Assembly (NCBI RefSeq): GCF_000519205.1
Contig: NZ_JAFB01000004.1
Location: 1-64,000 of the forward strand
Direction: 5' to 3'
DNA: 64,000 nt
Origin: Amycolatopsis taiwanensis DSM 45107
GTDB taxonomy: Bacteria > Actinomycetota > Actinomycetes > Mycobacteriales > Pseudonocardiaceae
A program made the translations under genes and the position numbers. The notes below the pieces were generated by a model. That model ran no database searches. It had not been told where the DNA came from and saw only the letters and a program-made list of their open reading frames with translations. Shown piece by piece: positions 39,278 through 48,584 of this stretch (position 1 is the stretch's first letter; every line of letters begins with the position of its first letter).

Positions 39278-39874
39278 TCAGGAAACGAGGCCACGCCGGA
39301 AGCCGTGCGCCACGGCCTGCGCACGGTCCCGCACACCCAGCTTGCGGAACAGCCGCCGGGCGTGGGTCTTCACCGTGTCCTCGGACAGGTAGAGCTCGCG
39401 GCCGATCTGGCCGTTGCTCTTGCCCTGGCTCATGCCGCGCAGCACCTGCAGCTCGCGCTCGGTGAGCTGGACGCCGGGATCCGCGGGCTGCCGCGGTGCC
39501 GGGACCGAGGTGCTGGCCAGAGTGTGCGCGAGGGCGGCGACGAGTTCGGGCCGGGACGCGTCCCATCGCAGGTACCCGCGAGCGCCACCGGCGATCGCCG
39601 CGGCGATGCTGCTGGCATCGTCGGGCGCGCCGAAGACGATCACGTTGGCCTGCGGGTTCGCGGACACCAGCCGTCGAGTCGCCTCCACACCGGCCGGCAT
39701 CGCGCGCTGGGTGCCGACGAGCACGACGTCGACCGGCTGCCGCGAGTACCGGGCCAGCAACTCGTCACCGTGCGCTACACAGTCGATGCGACTGACACCG
39801 GGAACGGCAGACATCACGCGGGTAAGCCCTTCCCGAACACTGCGTCGGTCGTCGCAGATCAAGACCGTCGTCAC
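39278..39874 (-). CDS. BldM-like orphan response regulator without a phosphorylation site
   Basis: A 198-residue receiver plus LuxR-type DNA-binding protein. The C-terminus (LTERELQVLRGMSQGKSNGQIGRELYLSEDTVKTHARRLFRKLG) is very close to Streptomyces BldM, a developmental regulator. In the receiver, Asp54 is Gly (VVLVGTQRAMP), the switch Thr is Gly (VFGAPDD) and the Lys is Trp (GYLRWDAS), so aspartyl phosphorylation cannot work. No kinase gene is adjacent. It lies near sigD and whiB, as bldM does in Streptomyces. The GTG start has GGAAGG upstream. Confidence 0.9.
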   Translation of the reverse strand: MTTVLICDDRRSVREGLTRVMSAVPGVSRIDCVAHGDELLARYSRQPVDVVLVGTQRAMPAGVEATRRLVSANPQANVIVFGAPDDASSIAAAIAGGARGYLRWDASRPELVAALAHTLASTSVPAPRQPADPGVQLTERELQVLRGMSQGKSNGQIGRELYLSEDTVKTHARRLFRKLGVRDRAQAVAHGFRRGLVS

Positions 39875-39994
39875 GGGGTTTCCTTCCTGCAGCCGGGTGA
39901 CATTCCATATCCCCTATCGGACGCTTTAGGCCGCACCTTGACACGATCCGGTGGCTTTTTTTGGAAGATCTTCGCTCGGATGTCCCAACGCACG

Positions 39995-40834
39995 TCAGAC
40001 CGGTACCCACGCCGACTCACGAGCAAGAATCCTCCCCTCCGCGTCAGACCGTAGTAACACAGCGTGCAACACCGCGTCGACCCTGAATCGATACTGAGAA
40101 GCCGAGGGCCACAGCTGCCCGGCGAGCAGGGCGCCGGGCCAGGCCAGCGACCGTAACTCGAACTTCTCGGCCTCCGCCAGCGCCGCGGAAACGAGCTCCT
40201 CGGCGCGCGCCGGGGCGCCGGCGGCGATCAGGGCGGCGGCGAGCACGAGCTGCGACTTGATCACGTGCCGGCGGGCGCTCGCGGCCGTGGCGAGTTCGAG
40301 CGCCGCCTCCGCGGGTGCGCCGGCCGCCTCCGGCCGGCCGGAGGCCAGCTCGATCTCGGCCGTGACCCAGCCGGTCCGCACCCTCGCCCGCCAGCCGGAC
40401 GCGAGCGGCGCGGCCGCGGCGAGCAGGCGGCGGGCCGCGCTCAGCCGGCCGGTGCCGAGGTTGTCGGCGGCCAGGCCGAGCAGGGCGTCGACGAACGCTC
40501 CGCGGCCGTCCAGCCCGTCGAGATCCTCGCCGCCCCCAGCGCCGGAGGCCAGCCGCAGCGCTCTGGCGTCCAGCCGCAGTGCGGCCGCGTGCCCACCGAG
40601 CTGGCGACGATGCGAAGCGAGCGTGGTCAGGGCCAGCGCCGCGAGGACCGGATCGGCTCCCCGGCCCAGCTCGCCGAGCCACGTCGCGGCGGCCGCGTAA
40701 CGGCCCTGGGCACCGGACACGATCGCGGCCAGCAGCCTCGACCTCGCGGAATCCGGCGCGGCGAGCAGGACAGCAGCAGGCGCGAGCAGGTCACCGAACG
40801 CTGCCCGCCGCAGCTCGCCTTCCACGCCGGTCAC
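39995..40834 (-). CDS. Helical-repeat (TPR-like) protein coupled to a MerR gene
   Basis: About 279 residues, Ala/Leu/Arg-rich, with repeated helix pairs (for example AALALTTLASHRRQLGGHAAALRLDARALRLA and QLVLAAALIAAGAPARAEELVSAALAEAEK). The spacing resembles TPR or SARP-type scaffolds. The GTG at 40834 starts 2 nt before the stop codon of the MerR gene ends, so the two are coupled; GTG 40825 is an alternative. No catalytic motif. A likely partner or effector of the MerR-type regulator, by position only. Confidence 0.7.
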   Translation of the reverse strand: MTGVEGELRRAAFGDLLAPAAVLLAAPDSARSRLLAAIVSGAQGRYAAAATWLGELGRGADPVLAALALTTLASHRRQLGGHAAALRLDARALRLASGAGGGEDLDGLDGRGAFVDALLGLAADNLGTGRLSAARRLLAAAAPLASGWRARVRTGWVTAEIELASGRPEAAGAPAEAALELATAASARRHVIKSQLVLAAALIAAGAPARAEELVSAALAEAEKFELRSLAWPGALLAGQLWPSASQYRFRVDAVLHAVLLRSDAEGRILARESAWVPV

Positions 40835-40835
40835 C

Positions 40836-41762
40836 CTACTGGCCCAGTAAGACATATTCGAGGCGCTCGACGGCGCCTCGCAGGTCGGCCAGCAGCTCGA
40901 CCTGTGCGGGCAACGGCGTGCGCCGCCAGCCCGGCCCCCAGGCGAACATGCGGCGGCGCGCCCGGCCACGGGGGTCGTCGGCGAAGAGCACGACGTCCGC
41001 GGCGTCGCCGTCGCACGCGTAGAGCACGACGGCCGCCGGTACGCTGCGTCGAACCGTCGTCGAGAGCACCTCAGGCGTCGGCGACCGGCCGAGTAGCTGG
41101 GTGGCGATGTGCCGGTCCGCCAAGGACGCGGCCAGTGCGTAGAGCGGGAGCGCGCCGCGCCGGCCCGGCACCGGGCTGAGCAGCACGGGCCGCTGGTTGC
41201 GTGGACTGTCCAGCACCGGGGTGGCGCGCACCAGCGCACCGAGCACGCACTCGGCGAGCAGGTATTCGACTTCCGGGCCCGCGCGAGTGCCGCGCCAGCC
41301 CGCCCCCAGCGCGGCCAGCACCGGTTCGATGACGCCGTCCCACGCGGCCAGCACGCCGGAATCCGCGACGGCCTCGGCAAGGGTTCGCTGCACGGCGTAT
41401 GCGTCCATGGCGAGTGCCGCGGTTCGCAGCCGCCGGGCCATGGTGCTGCCGGACAGCCCGGTGGCCGCCGGCGCCGGCTCGGGTCCGGCCGGCAACTCGG
41501 CCGGCGGGGGCGCCGACTTCGGCAACTGGTCCAGGCAGTAGCGCGCGGCCTCGGCCGTCGATGCCCCGCGAAGCAGGGCGCGCTGCATCAGTTCGAGACG
41601 AGCGATGTCCGCCGCGCCGTAGCGGCGGTGCTTCCCATCGGTGTGCCGGCCCGGGCCAAGGCCGTAGCGTCGGTCCCAGGTGCGCAATGTGGACGGCGCG
41701 ACCCCGAGCCGCCGGGCCACCGCGGCCACCGGCATCGTCGGCTCCGCGCGCCCGGCATCCAT
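40836..41762 (-). CDS. MerR-type regulator with a degenerate B12-binding-like module
   Basis: About 308 residues. The N-terminal MerR helix-turn-helix is VAAVARRLGVAPSTLRTWDRRYGLGPGRHTDGKHRRYGAADIARLELM. The rest resembles CarH/LitR photoreceptors: a four-helix region (VQRTLAEAVADSGVLAAWDGVIEPVLAALGAGW ... EVEYLLAECVLGALV) then a Rossmann-like region. The EH ligand site reads EY and the DxHxxG cobalamin motif is absent (SPVPGRRGALPLY), so B12 binding is unlikely. ATG 41762 is annotated; GTG 41792 and TTG 41798 are in-frame alternatives. It lies upstream of the helical-repeat gene. Confidence 0.8.
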   Translation of the reverse strand: MDAGRAEPTMPVAAVARRLGVAPSTLRTWDRRYGLGPGRHTDGKHRRYGAADIARLELMQRALLRGASTAEAARYCLDQLPKSAPPPAELPAGPEPAPAATGLSGSTMARRLRTAALAMDAYAVQRTLAEAVADSGVLAAWDGVIEPVLAALGAGWRGTRAGPEVEYLLAECVLGALVRATPVLDSPRNQRPVLLSPVPGRRGALPLYALAASLADRHIATQLLGRSPTPEVLSTTVRRSVPAAVVLYACDGDAADVVLFADDPRGRARRRMFAWGPGWRRTPLPAQVELLADLRGAVERLEYVLLGQ

Positions 41763-41976
41763 TCGCTTCAATATCCCGGCGAGCCGATCCACCGGCAACT
41801 CGATCTGCGACGCCGCGACCAGGCAAAGAAGCGCTCCTCACGCTCCCGGGGGACACCTAATGGATGAATCGGCGCGATTCCCTTGAACAACTATTGGCGC
41901 GCTTCTAACGTAGCGAGCATTGCACCAAATGGAGTAGTCGAGGCATGGTCACGACCGAATAACGGAGGCGGTCACG

Positions 41977-42279
41977 ATGGCAGACACGCGCAGACTCCCC
42001 GGCCCGAACGCCGATATCTGGGACTGGCAACTTGAGGGAGCCTGCCGGGGAATGGACAGCGCCGCCTTCTTCCACCCCGACGGGGAACGCGGACCCGCCA
42101 GAGCCAGGCGGGAAGCGCGCGCGAAGGCGATCTGTCAAACCTGCCCCGTCCTGCGGCTTTGCCGTGAACACGCGCTCGCCGTGCACGAGCCCTACGGGAT
42201 CTGGGGTGGACTGTCCGAATCGGAACGAGAGACCATCCTCAAAACCGAAAAGCGACATCTGAGCCTTTCCGGTCAGTGA
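41977..42279 (+). CDS. WhiB-family iron-sulfur regulator (WhiB3/WhiD type)
   Basis: A 100-residue WhiB protein. The four cluster Cys are 23, 53, 56 and 62 (GACRGM, CQTCPVLRLC), with the GIWGG turn at 74-78 and a basic C-terminus. It binds [4Fe-4S] and acts with the primary sigma factor. Placement between the BldM-like gene and groEL agrees with whiD in Streptomyces and whiB3 (Rv3416) in mycobacteria. GGAGG precedes the ATG by about 9 nt. Confidence 0.93.
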   Translation: MADTRRLPGPNADIWDWQLEGACRGMDSAAFFHPDGERGPARARREARAKAICQTCPVLRLCREHALAVHEPYGIWGGLSESERETILKTEKRHLSLSGQ

Positions 42280-42324
42280 TCGAGAGAAGGAAGCGGGTGG
42301 CACTCGGTGGAGCGCCACCTCTTT

Positions 42325-42927
42325 TCATACCTGAAAGATTTTCCAGCTCGCCATCGCAACGTCGATCACTTCGGCCAGTCCACGTTCCGTCGCGCCGTCC
42401 AGTGCCTGAATCGACAACCCGTGCAGCACGGTGCCATAGAACGTGACCATCCGGTCAAGATCGACATTTTCCGGAATATCGCCATCGAGCACGCCCCGCG
42501 CCAGCCTTGCGCGGAGTTTTTCAAGATTATTCCTCCGCTTTTCGGCAAGAAATTCGCGTACCCGCCGATTCTGTTGTGTGCAGTTGACGCCGGCTAGCAC
42601 GATCATGCACCCAGGGGGATGGGCGGAGCGATCCGTGAACGCCTTCGCACTCGACCCCAACCAGGCCGCCACAGCCTCCCGAGCGGTCACCCGGTCCGGG
42701 AACTCCTGCCCATACCGCTGCCCGTAACGCTCGACCGCCGCATGGAACAGCGATTCCTTGCCACCGAAAGCCGCGTACAGGCTCGGCGAGTTGATACCCA
42801 TCGCGGCCGCGAGGTCGGCCATTGACGTGCCTTCGTAGCCGCGTTCCCAGAACACGTACATGGCCGCATCGAGCGCGGCATCGCGATCGAAGGCACGGGG
42901 GCGACCTCGAGGTGACACGCGACTCAT
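42325..42927 (-). CDS. TetR-family regulator (divergent to an SDR gene)
   Basis: About 200 residues. The N-terminal helix-turn-helix region is GRPRAFDRDAALDAAMYVFWERGYEGTSMADLAAAMGINSPSLYAAFGGKESLF, typical of the AcrR/TetR branch that controls neighbouring oxidoreductases. ATG 42927 (MSRVSPRG) is chosen because the domain starts immediately. The short divergent gap carries a spaced inverted repeat (42940-42989). It probably represses itself and the SDR gene. Confidence 0.9.
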   Translation of the reverse strand: MSRVSPRGRPRAFDRDAALDAAMYVFWERGYEGTSMADLAAAMGINSPSLYAAFGGKESLFHAAVERYGQRYGQEFPDRVTAREAVAAWLGSSAKAFTDRSAHPPGCMIVLAGVNCTQQNRRVREFLAEKRRNNLEKLRARLARGVLDGDIPENVDLDRMVTFYGTVLHGLSIQALDGATERGLAEVIDVAMASWKIFQV

Positions 42928-42939
42928 TCTATATCGATC

Positions 42940-42989
42940 GGCACAGAAAGTCCTTGACCTTCCGCACGGGCCGATCCTAATTTTGTGCC
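42940..42989. promoter_or_regulatory. Inverted repeat in the TetR/SDR divergent promoter
   Basis: GGCACA (42940-42945) and TGTGCC (42984-42989), with partial extension on both sides, flank the divergent promoter region. Likely half-sites for the adjacent TetR protein or a looped pair; inference from position. Confidence 0.45.
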
Positions 42990-43013
42990 AATCACTACAG
43001 AAAAGGAACTGGC

Positions 43014-43754
43014 ATGAGGCCACTCGAGGGCAGGACCGCGCTGGTCACCGGCGGCAGCAGGGGCATCGGGGCGGCGATCGCCGTCCGGCTGGCCGAGGAC
43101 GGCGCGAACGTGGCGATCACCTATGAGAAGTCGCGGGAGCGCGCGGAGGAGGTCGTGGCCAGGATCGAGGGCCTGGGCCGGAAGGCGCTCGCAATCCAGG
43201 CCGACAGCGCGGACGCCGCAGCCGTGACGTCCGCGGTCGACCGCACCGCCGAAACGCTGGACGGGCTGGACATCCTGGTCAACAACGCCGGCGTGTTCCC
43301 GACCGGCTCCATCGGCGAGATCGGGCTCGAGGACATCGACCGGGCGCTGGCCGTCAACCTGCGTGCGGTCATCGTCGGTGTCCGGGCGGCGGCGAAGCAC
43401 CTGCCCGACGGCGGGCGGATCATCACTATCGGCAGCACGCTCAGCGAGCGCGTCCCGCGGGCCGGTATGAGCATCTACGCCGCGACGAAGTCCGCCTTGT
43501 CGGGGCTGACCAAGGGCATCGCGCGAGACCTCGGCGCGCGGGGTGTCACGGCAGTGCTCGTACAGCCGGGCCCGACGGACACCGACATGAACCCGGCGAA
43601 CGGTCCGCGTGCGGCCGCTGTCCGGGCCATGAACGCCCTGGACCGGCACGCGGACCCGGCGGACATCGCCGCCACCGTCGCCCACGTCGCCGGTCCCGCA
43701 GGCCGGTTCATCACCGGCTCGGCGATCACCGTGGACGGCGGATCCAACGCCTGA
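43014..43754 (+). CDS. Short-chain dehydrogenase/reductase (FabG-like)
   Basis: A 246-residue classical SDR. The NAD(P) loop is VTGGSRGIGAAIAVRL, NAG is in LVNNAGVFP, and the catalytic Ser and Tyr-Lys are in TIGSTLSE and SIYAATKSALSG. Substrate is unknown; such enzymes next to TetR regulators often reduce small carbonyl compounds. AAGGAAC precedes the ATG. It is the only gene between the TetR gene and groEL on this strand and ends at a perfect hairpin. Confidence 0.92.
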   Translation: MRPLEGRTALVTGGSRGIGAAIAVRLAEDGANVAITYEKSRERAEEVVARIEGLGRKALAIQADSADAAAVTSAVDRTAETLDGLDILVNNAGVFPTGSIGEIGLEDIDRALAVNLRAVIVGVRAAAKHLPDGGRIITIGSTLSERVPRAGMSIYAATKSALSGLTKGIARDLGARGVTAVLVQPGPTDTDMNPANGPRAAAVRAMNALDRHADPADIAATVAHVAGPAGRFITGSAITVDGGSNA

Positions 43755-43761
43755 AAAAGAA

Positions 43762-43798
43762 AGTTCCCCAATGTGGCGCCCGGCCACATTGGGGAACT
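43762..43798. terminator. 16-bp perfect hairpin between SDR and groEL
   Basis: AGTTCCCCAATGTGGC (43762-43777) and GCCACATTGGGGAACT (43783-43798) with a 5-nt loop sit between converging genes. On the minus strand the hairpin is followed by TTTCTTTTTC, a T-rich tract suited to ending groEL. Confidence 0.85.
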
Positions 43799-43808
43799 GG
43801 GGCGGAGG

Positions 43809-45618
<1,810 letters not shown>

Positions 45619-45637
45619 CTCAAGGCTGATGCCGGCG

Positions 45638-45931
45638 TCAGTTGACGACAGCCAGCACGTCGCGGGCGGAAAGGATCAGGTAGTCCTCACCGTTGTACTT
45701 GACCTCGGTGCCGCCGTACTTCGAGTAGATCACGACGTCGCCGACCTTGACATCCACGGGAATGCGGTTGCCCTTGTCGTCGACACGGCCCGGGCCCACG
45801 GCCAGAACCTTGCCCTCCTGGGGCTTCTCCTTCGCGGTGTCGGGGATGACGAGACCGGAAGCCGTCGTCTCCTCGGCCTCGCTCGTCTGGACAACGATCT
45901 TGTCCTCGAGCGGTTTGATGTTCACGCTCAC
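45638..45931 (-). CDS. groES: Co-chaperonin GroES
   Basis: A 97-residue heptamer subunit that caps GroEL. It begins [15 protein letters not shown], has the mobile loop [23 protein letters not shown] and ends [17 protein letters not shown] 45931 is chosen for length and a GGAGG site 8 nt upstream. It is the first gene of the heat-shock operon under the CIRCE element at 46040-46066. Confidence 0.97.
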   Translation of the reverse strand: MSVNIKPLEDKIVVQTSEAEETTASGLVIPDTAKEKPQEGKVLAVGPGRVDDKGNRIPVDVKVGDVVIYSKYGGTEVKYNGEDYLILSARDVLAVVN

Positions 45932-46039
45932 CGGGTTGACCTCCACGGGTCGTCGAAAGCGTTGGCAGGTACTTACTTGGGTTTCGGCTCCTACCACCCC
46001 CGCCGTCGCGGGTGCCGGGGCGTGTGCGGTGCCGTGCAA

Positions 46040-46066
46040 TTAGCACTCTAGCCACGCGAGTGCTAG
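46040..46066 (-). promoter_or_regulatory. CIRCE element (HrcA operator) of groES-groEL1
   Basis: TTAGCACTC-N9-GAGTGCTAG differs from the CIRCE consensus TTAGCACTC-N9-GAGTGCTAA at one terminal base. It lies about 110 bp upstream of groES, as expected for HrcA repression. Confidence 0.93.
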
Positions 46067-46170
46067 CCGCGCAAGGAGGTCCCGGTTACCGCGCCGGAAC
46101 GTGTCGGCAGCGCCGTTGACCGGCACCTTTGTTCCCCGAGGATACGCGGCGGCCCGAGTAGGGTGCGCAC

Positions 46171-46527
46171 ATGACGATCACGGATGAGCTCCGGCGTTGG
46201 GCCATGGCGCTGCCGGAGGTCGAGGAGACCAGCCACTTCCGGTTCCGCGTCCCCCTCTGGAAGGTCCGCGGCCGGACCTTCCTCGGCATGGGGAAGGACG
46301 AGACAACAGCGGTGTTCTGCGTCGGCGAGCATGAAGCTCAGGACGCGGCAGCGACCGACCCCGACACCTGCGTGGCCGTCCGGCGTCAGGACGCGCGGAG
46401 AAGCTTTCTCGGACTGCAGGTGGAACTGGGCGACGTGCCCGAGGAGCGCATCAGGGCTCTGGTCGACCAAGCGTGGCGCCAGCAAGCTCCGAAACGGCTG
46501 GTCGCCGAGCACGACCGAGGTCGGTAG
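46171..46527 (+). CDS. MmcQ/YjbR-family protein
   Basis: A 118-residue protein with the MmcQ/YjbR pattern: WAMALPEVEETSHFRFRVPLWKVRGRTFLGMGKDE at the N-terminus and RIRALVDQAWRQQAPKRL at the end. The fold is CyaY-like/double-wing and a DNA-binding role is presumed, not shown. It is divergent from groES across about 240 bp including CIRCE. It starts the accessory stretch that separates groES from tsaD. Confidence 0.85.
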   Translation: MTITDELRRWAMALPEVEETSHFRFRVPLWKVRGRTFLGMGKDETTAVFCVGEHEAQDAAATDPDTCVAVRRQDARRSFLGLQVELGDVPEERIRALVDQAWRQQAPKRLVAEHDRGR

Positions 46528-46655
46528 CTCGCGCCCAACGCGGAACCGCTCCGGCCGCTTCCACAGGCCCGGCCGCCGGCTCACCCTTTGAGCGGTGCCC
46601 ACACCGACCAGGGGTTCCTACCGTGGAAAGACGGCCCGGAGACAAGTTCGAAGGG

Positions 46656-46736
46656 ATGGTGTTTTCCATGGGTGGATGCAACTGCTGCAGCTCGTGCACC
46701 GGTCACGGATGCGGCTGCTGTAGCAAGTGCGGCTGA
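46656..46736 (+). CDS. Cys-rich 22-26-residue peptide (metallothionein-like pattern)
   Basis: A tiny ORF with ATG at 46656 or 46668. The mature part has eight Cys in 22 residues arranged as two copies of C-x-C-C-x2-C (CNCCSSC and CGCCSKC) joined by TGHG, with one His. AAGGGATGG precedes the second ATG by about 8-11 nt. A 9-bp hairpin (46758-46783) follows 21 bp after the stop, so it looks like a separate mini-transcript. Metal binding is the simplest reading. A ribosomal peptide precursor is an alternative, but no maturase is adjacent. I know of no matching family. Confidence 0.6.
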   Translation: MVFSMGGCNCCSSCTGHGCGCCSKCG

Positions 46737-46757
46737 AGCAGCCCGCACCGAAACGGC

Positions 46758-46783
46758 GAGCCGGAGGCCGTGCTCTCCGGCTC
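46758..46783 (+). terminator. Hairpin after the Cys-rich ORF
   Basis: GAGCCGGAG (46758-46766) and CTCCGGCTC (46775-46783) form a perfect 9-bp stem 21 bp after the ORF stop. No U-tract follows. Confidence 0.55.
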
Positions 46784-47023
46784 TCCGGCTCACCGGCCGG
46801 GTCAGGGGGCTGGGAAACCCCACCTGATCATCCCGCGCCGGTCAGCCCGGTCACCATCCACAATGGACGCTACGAAAGTCCCGGAGCGCCAACGGTTCTC
46901 ACCCGAAACGGACGAGTCAATCCCCCGAAGGAATTGGTGGCGTAGCACGATGGCGTGATCATCGGTCATTTTCCGTGTGCGCCACGACAATCTCGCCGAT
47001 AGATCGTCCAAGGGATGGCCAAT
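46784..47023. other. Intergenic stretch between Cys-rich ORF and attenuator
   Basis: About 240 bp without a convincing gene. It probably carries the promoter for the leader ORF and epimerase-like gene; no clear -35/-10 pair was identified. Confidence 0.35.
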
Positions 47024-47051
47024 CCGACCGCCAACTACGGCGGTCGGTTTT
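47024..47051 (+). terminator. Intrinsic terminator/attenuator before the epimerase-like gene
   Basis: CCGACCGCC (47024-47032) and GGCGGTCGG (47039-47047) with loop AACTAC, followed by TTTT. It lies only 22 bp before the leader ORF start, so it could attenuate transcription into the downstream genes. Confidence 0.7.
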
Positions 47052-47073
47052 CGCGCGCCAGACGGGAGAGTGC

Positions 47074-47172
47074 ATGCGAACGCTGAAGCAACGCCACCAT
47101 CCGGATCTCCACCGCCGCGAAGGCTTCAGCTCGCGGGCGGGTGAACTTCCGGAGGAGACAACGTGGACGTGA
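47074..47172 (+). CDS. 32-residue leader-type ORF overlapping the epimerase-like gene
   Basis: ATG 47074 with GGGAGAG upstream encodes a basic peptide beginning MRTLKQRHHPDLHRREGFSS and ending ETTWT. The stop overlaps the next gene by 10 bp and contains its Shine-Dalgarno. The L-x-x-R-x-H-x-D-L-x-R pattern resembles short actinobacterial leader peptides found before sulfur and cysteine genes, but there is no Cys run here. Likely a coupling or attenuation leader; function unproven. Confidence 0.45.
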   Translation: MRTLKQRHHPDLHRREGFSSRAGELPEETTWT

Positions 47173-48314
47173 TGTTGCTGGCGGGCACTTCGGCCGAGGC
47201 GGTGAAGCTGGCGCCACTGGCGATGACGTTGGAGGGGCACGGGGTGCTCCGGCCGGTCGTCGTGCACAGTGACCGCCCGGACAGCGGAGCCGATCACACG
47301 CTCGCGCCGTTCGGGCTGGCCGTCGACATCTGGCTGGGCGTCGGGCCGCGATCCGGTGACCGGCAGGCCGAACTGCTCGCCAGCCTGCTGCCCGCGCTCG
47401 ACGAGGTGTTCCGGCGGCACCGGCCGGCCGCACTGGTCGTGACGGGCGACACCATCACCGCGCTCGCCGGCGCGCTGGCCGCGTTCTGGGCGCGCATCCC
47501 GGTCGTTCACCTCGACGCCGGGCTCCTCCTGCACGACCTGGACCCGTTCCCACACGAAAACGTGCGGCAGATGGTTGCCCGCATCGCCGCCCTCCACCTG
47601 GCTCCGACCACCGCCGCGGGCGCCGCCCTACGCGCCGAAGGCGTGGCGCGGCAACGAATCACGATCGTCGGCAACACCGCCGTCGACGCCGTCCATTACC
47701 TCGCCGAGCGTGACCTGCCGGCCCGGTGCGCGGAACTGGCGCTACTGGAGATGGAGGTCAACGAGGCCGGGCAGCGGCTGGTCCTGGTCGTCTGGGAGAG
47801 CGGCGAGTCCTGGGGCGAGCCGCTCGACCGGACGTTGCACGCGGTCCGGCGGCTGGTCGAGGAACACTACGACGTGCAGGTGCTGTTCCCGGTGCCGCCG
47901 AACCCCGCGTTGCGGGAACAGGTCGTCGGCGGGGTGGGCGACCTGGCCCGCGTGACGATCACCGAACCGCTCGACTACCCGGACCTGGTGCGCGCCCTGC
48001 GGCTTTCCTCGCTCGTGCTCACCGACTCCGACGCCATCCAGGAGGAGGCCCCCGCCTTCGCCGCGCCCGTGCTCGTACTGCGGGACTACACGCAGCGGCG
48101 GGAAGCGATCGAGTCGGGCTTCGCCTGGCTCGTCGGCACCGATTCCGACACCGTCCACATCGCCGCGACCGAGGTCCTCATCGGCCATCGCCAGGTCTCC
48201 ACGGCGGAAAACCCCTACGGCGACGGAAACGCCGCCGCCCGGTCGGTCATCGCGCTGGAGGATCTGCTGGGCATCGCCGAGGAACACTTCTCCACCTGGG
48301 AAGCCCTGTCCTGA
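47163..48314 (+). CDS. UDP-GlcNAc 2-epimerase (WecB) homologue with altered active site
   Basis: About 383 residues with the GT-B epimerase fold: TGDTITALAGALAAF, HLDAGL, IVGNTAVDAVHYL and TDSDAIQEEAPAFAAPVLVLRDYTQRREAIESG. Key positions differ from WecB: HxEAGLR reads HLDAGLL, the catalytic HR(R)EN motif reads WESGES (residues 211-216), and SGG in the nucleotide loop reads SDA. It is probably catalytically impaired or has a new role. GTG 47163 has GGAGGAG 6 nt upstream. It follows the leader ORF and precedes an amidase remnant. Confidence 0.8.
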   Translation: MDVMLLAGTSAEAVKLAPLAMTLEGHGVLRPVVVHSDRPDSGADHTLAPFGLAVDIWLGVGPRSGDRQAELLASLLPALDEVFRRHRPAALVVTGDTITALAGALAAFWARIPVVHLDAGLLLHDLDPFPHENVRQMVARIAALHLAPTTAAGAALRAEGVARQRITIVGNTAVDAVHYLAERDLPARCAELALLEMEVNEAGQRLVLVVWESGESWGEPLDRTLHAVRRLVEEHYDVQVLFPVPPNPALREQVVGGVGDLARVTITEPLDYPDLVRALRLSSLVLTDSDAIQEEAPAFAAPVLVLRDYTQRREAIESGFAWLVGTDSDTVHIAATEVLIGHRQVSTAENPYGDGNAAARSVIALEDLLGIAEEHFSTWEALS

Positions 48315-48440
48315 GCGGCGTGCTGGCCGCCGCCATGCACGCGCGCGAACAGTTCCGGCCCGACGTCGACACCCTGCTGGCCGAGGTGGACGTGCTCGTC
48401 AGCCCGACGAGCGGGTCCACCGCGCCCGGACGCGAACCCG
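48314..48440 (+). pseudogene. Amidase-family C-terminal remnant
   Basis: In one frame the sequence reads REQFRPDVDTLLAEVDVLVSPTSGSTAPG, which matches the C-terminal region of amidase-signature enzymes (the dVLvtPTtp motif). No catalytic Ser-Ser-Lys core lies upstream, and the frame soon becomes random. It is a decayed fragment inside the insertion between groES and tsaD. Confidence 0.55.
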
Positions 48441-48540
48441 ATTTCGAACGCGGCAGCACCGAGTACACCCAGGGCCGTAGCAAAGGCCGAGTTCCGGGCG
48501 TCCAGTGCCGTCATGGTGGCCATCAGGGAAATCTCGGGAA

Positions 48541-48565
48541 ATACCTGACGTTACCTGTCAGGTAT
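48541..48565. promoter_or_regulatory. Perfect inverted repeat upstream of the VOC gene
   Basis: ATACCTGAC (48541-48549) and GTCAGGTAT (48557-48565) with a 7-nt centre lie 20 bp before the VOC start. Likely an operator. The regulator is unknown; the nearby TetR fragment is a candidate for a lost one. Confidence 0.55.
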
Positions 48566-48584
48566 GCCGTTTAGCGTTGCGCGC

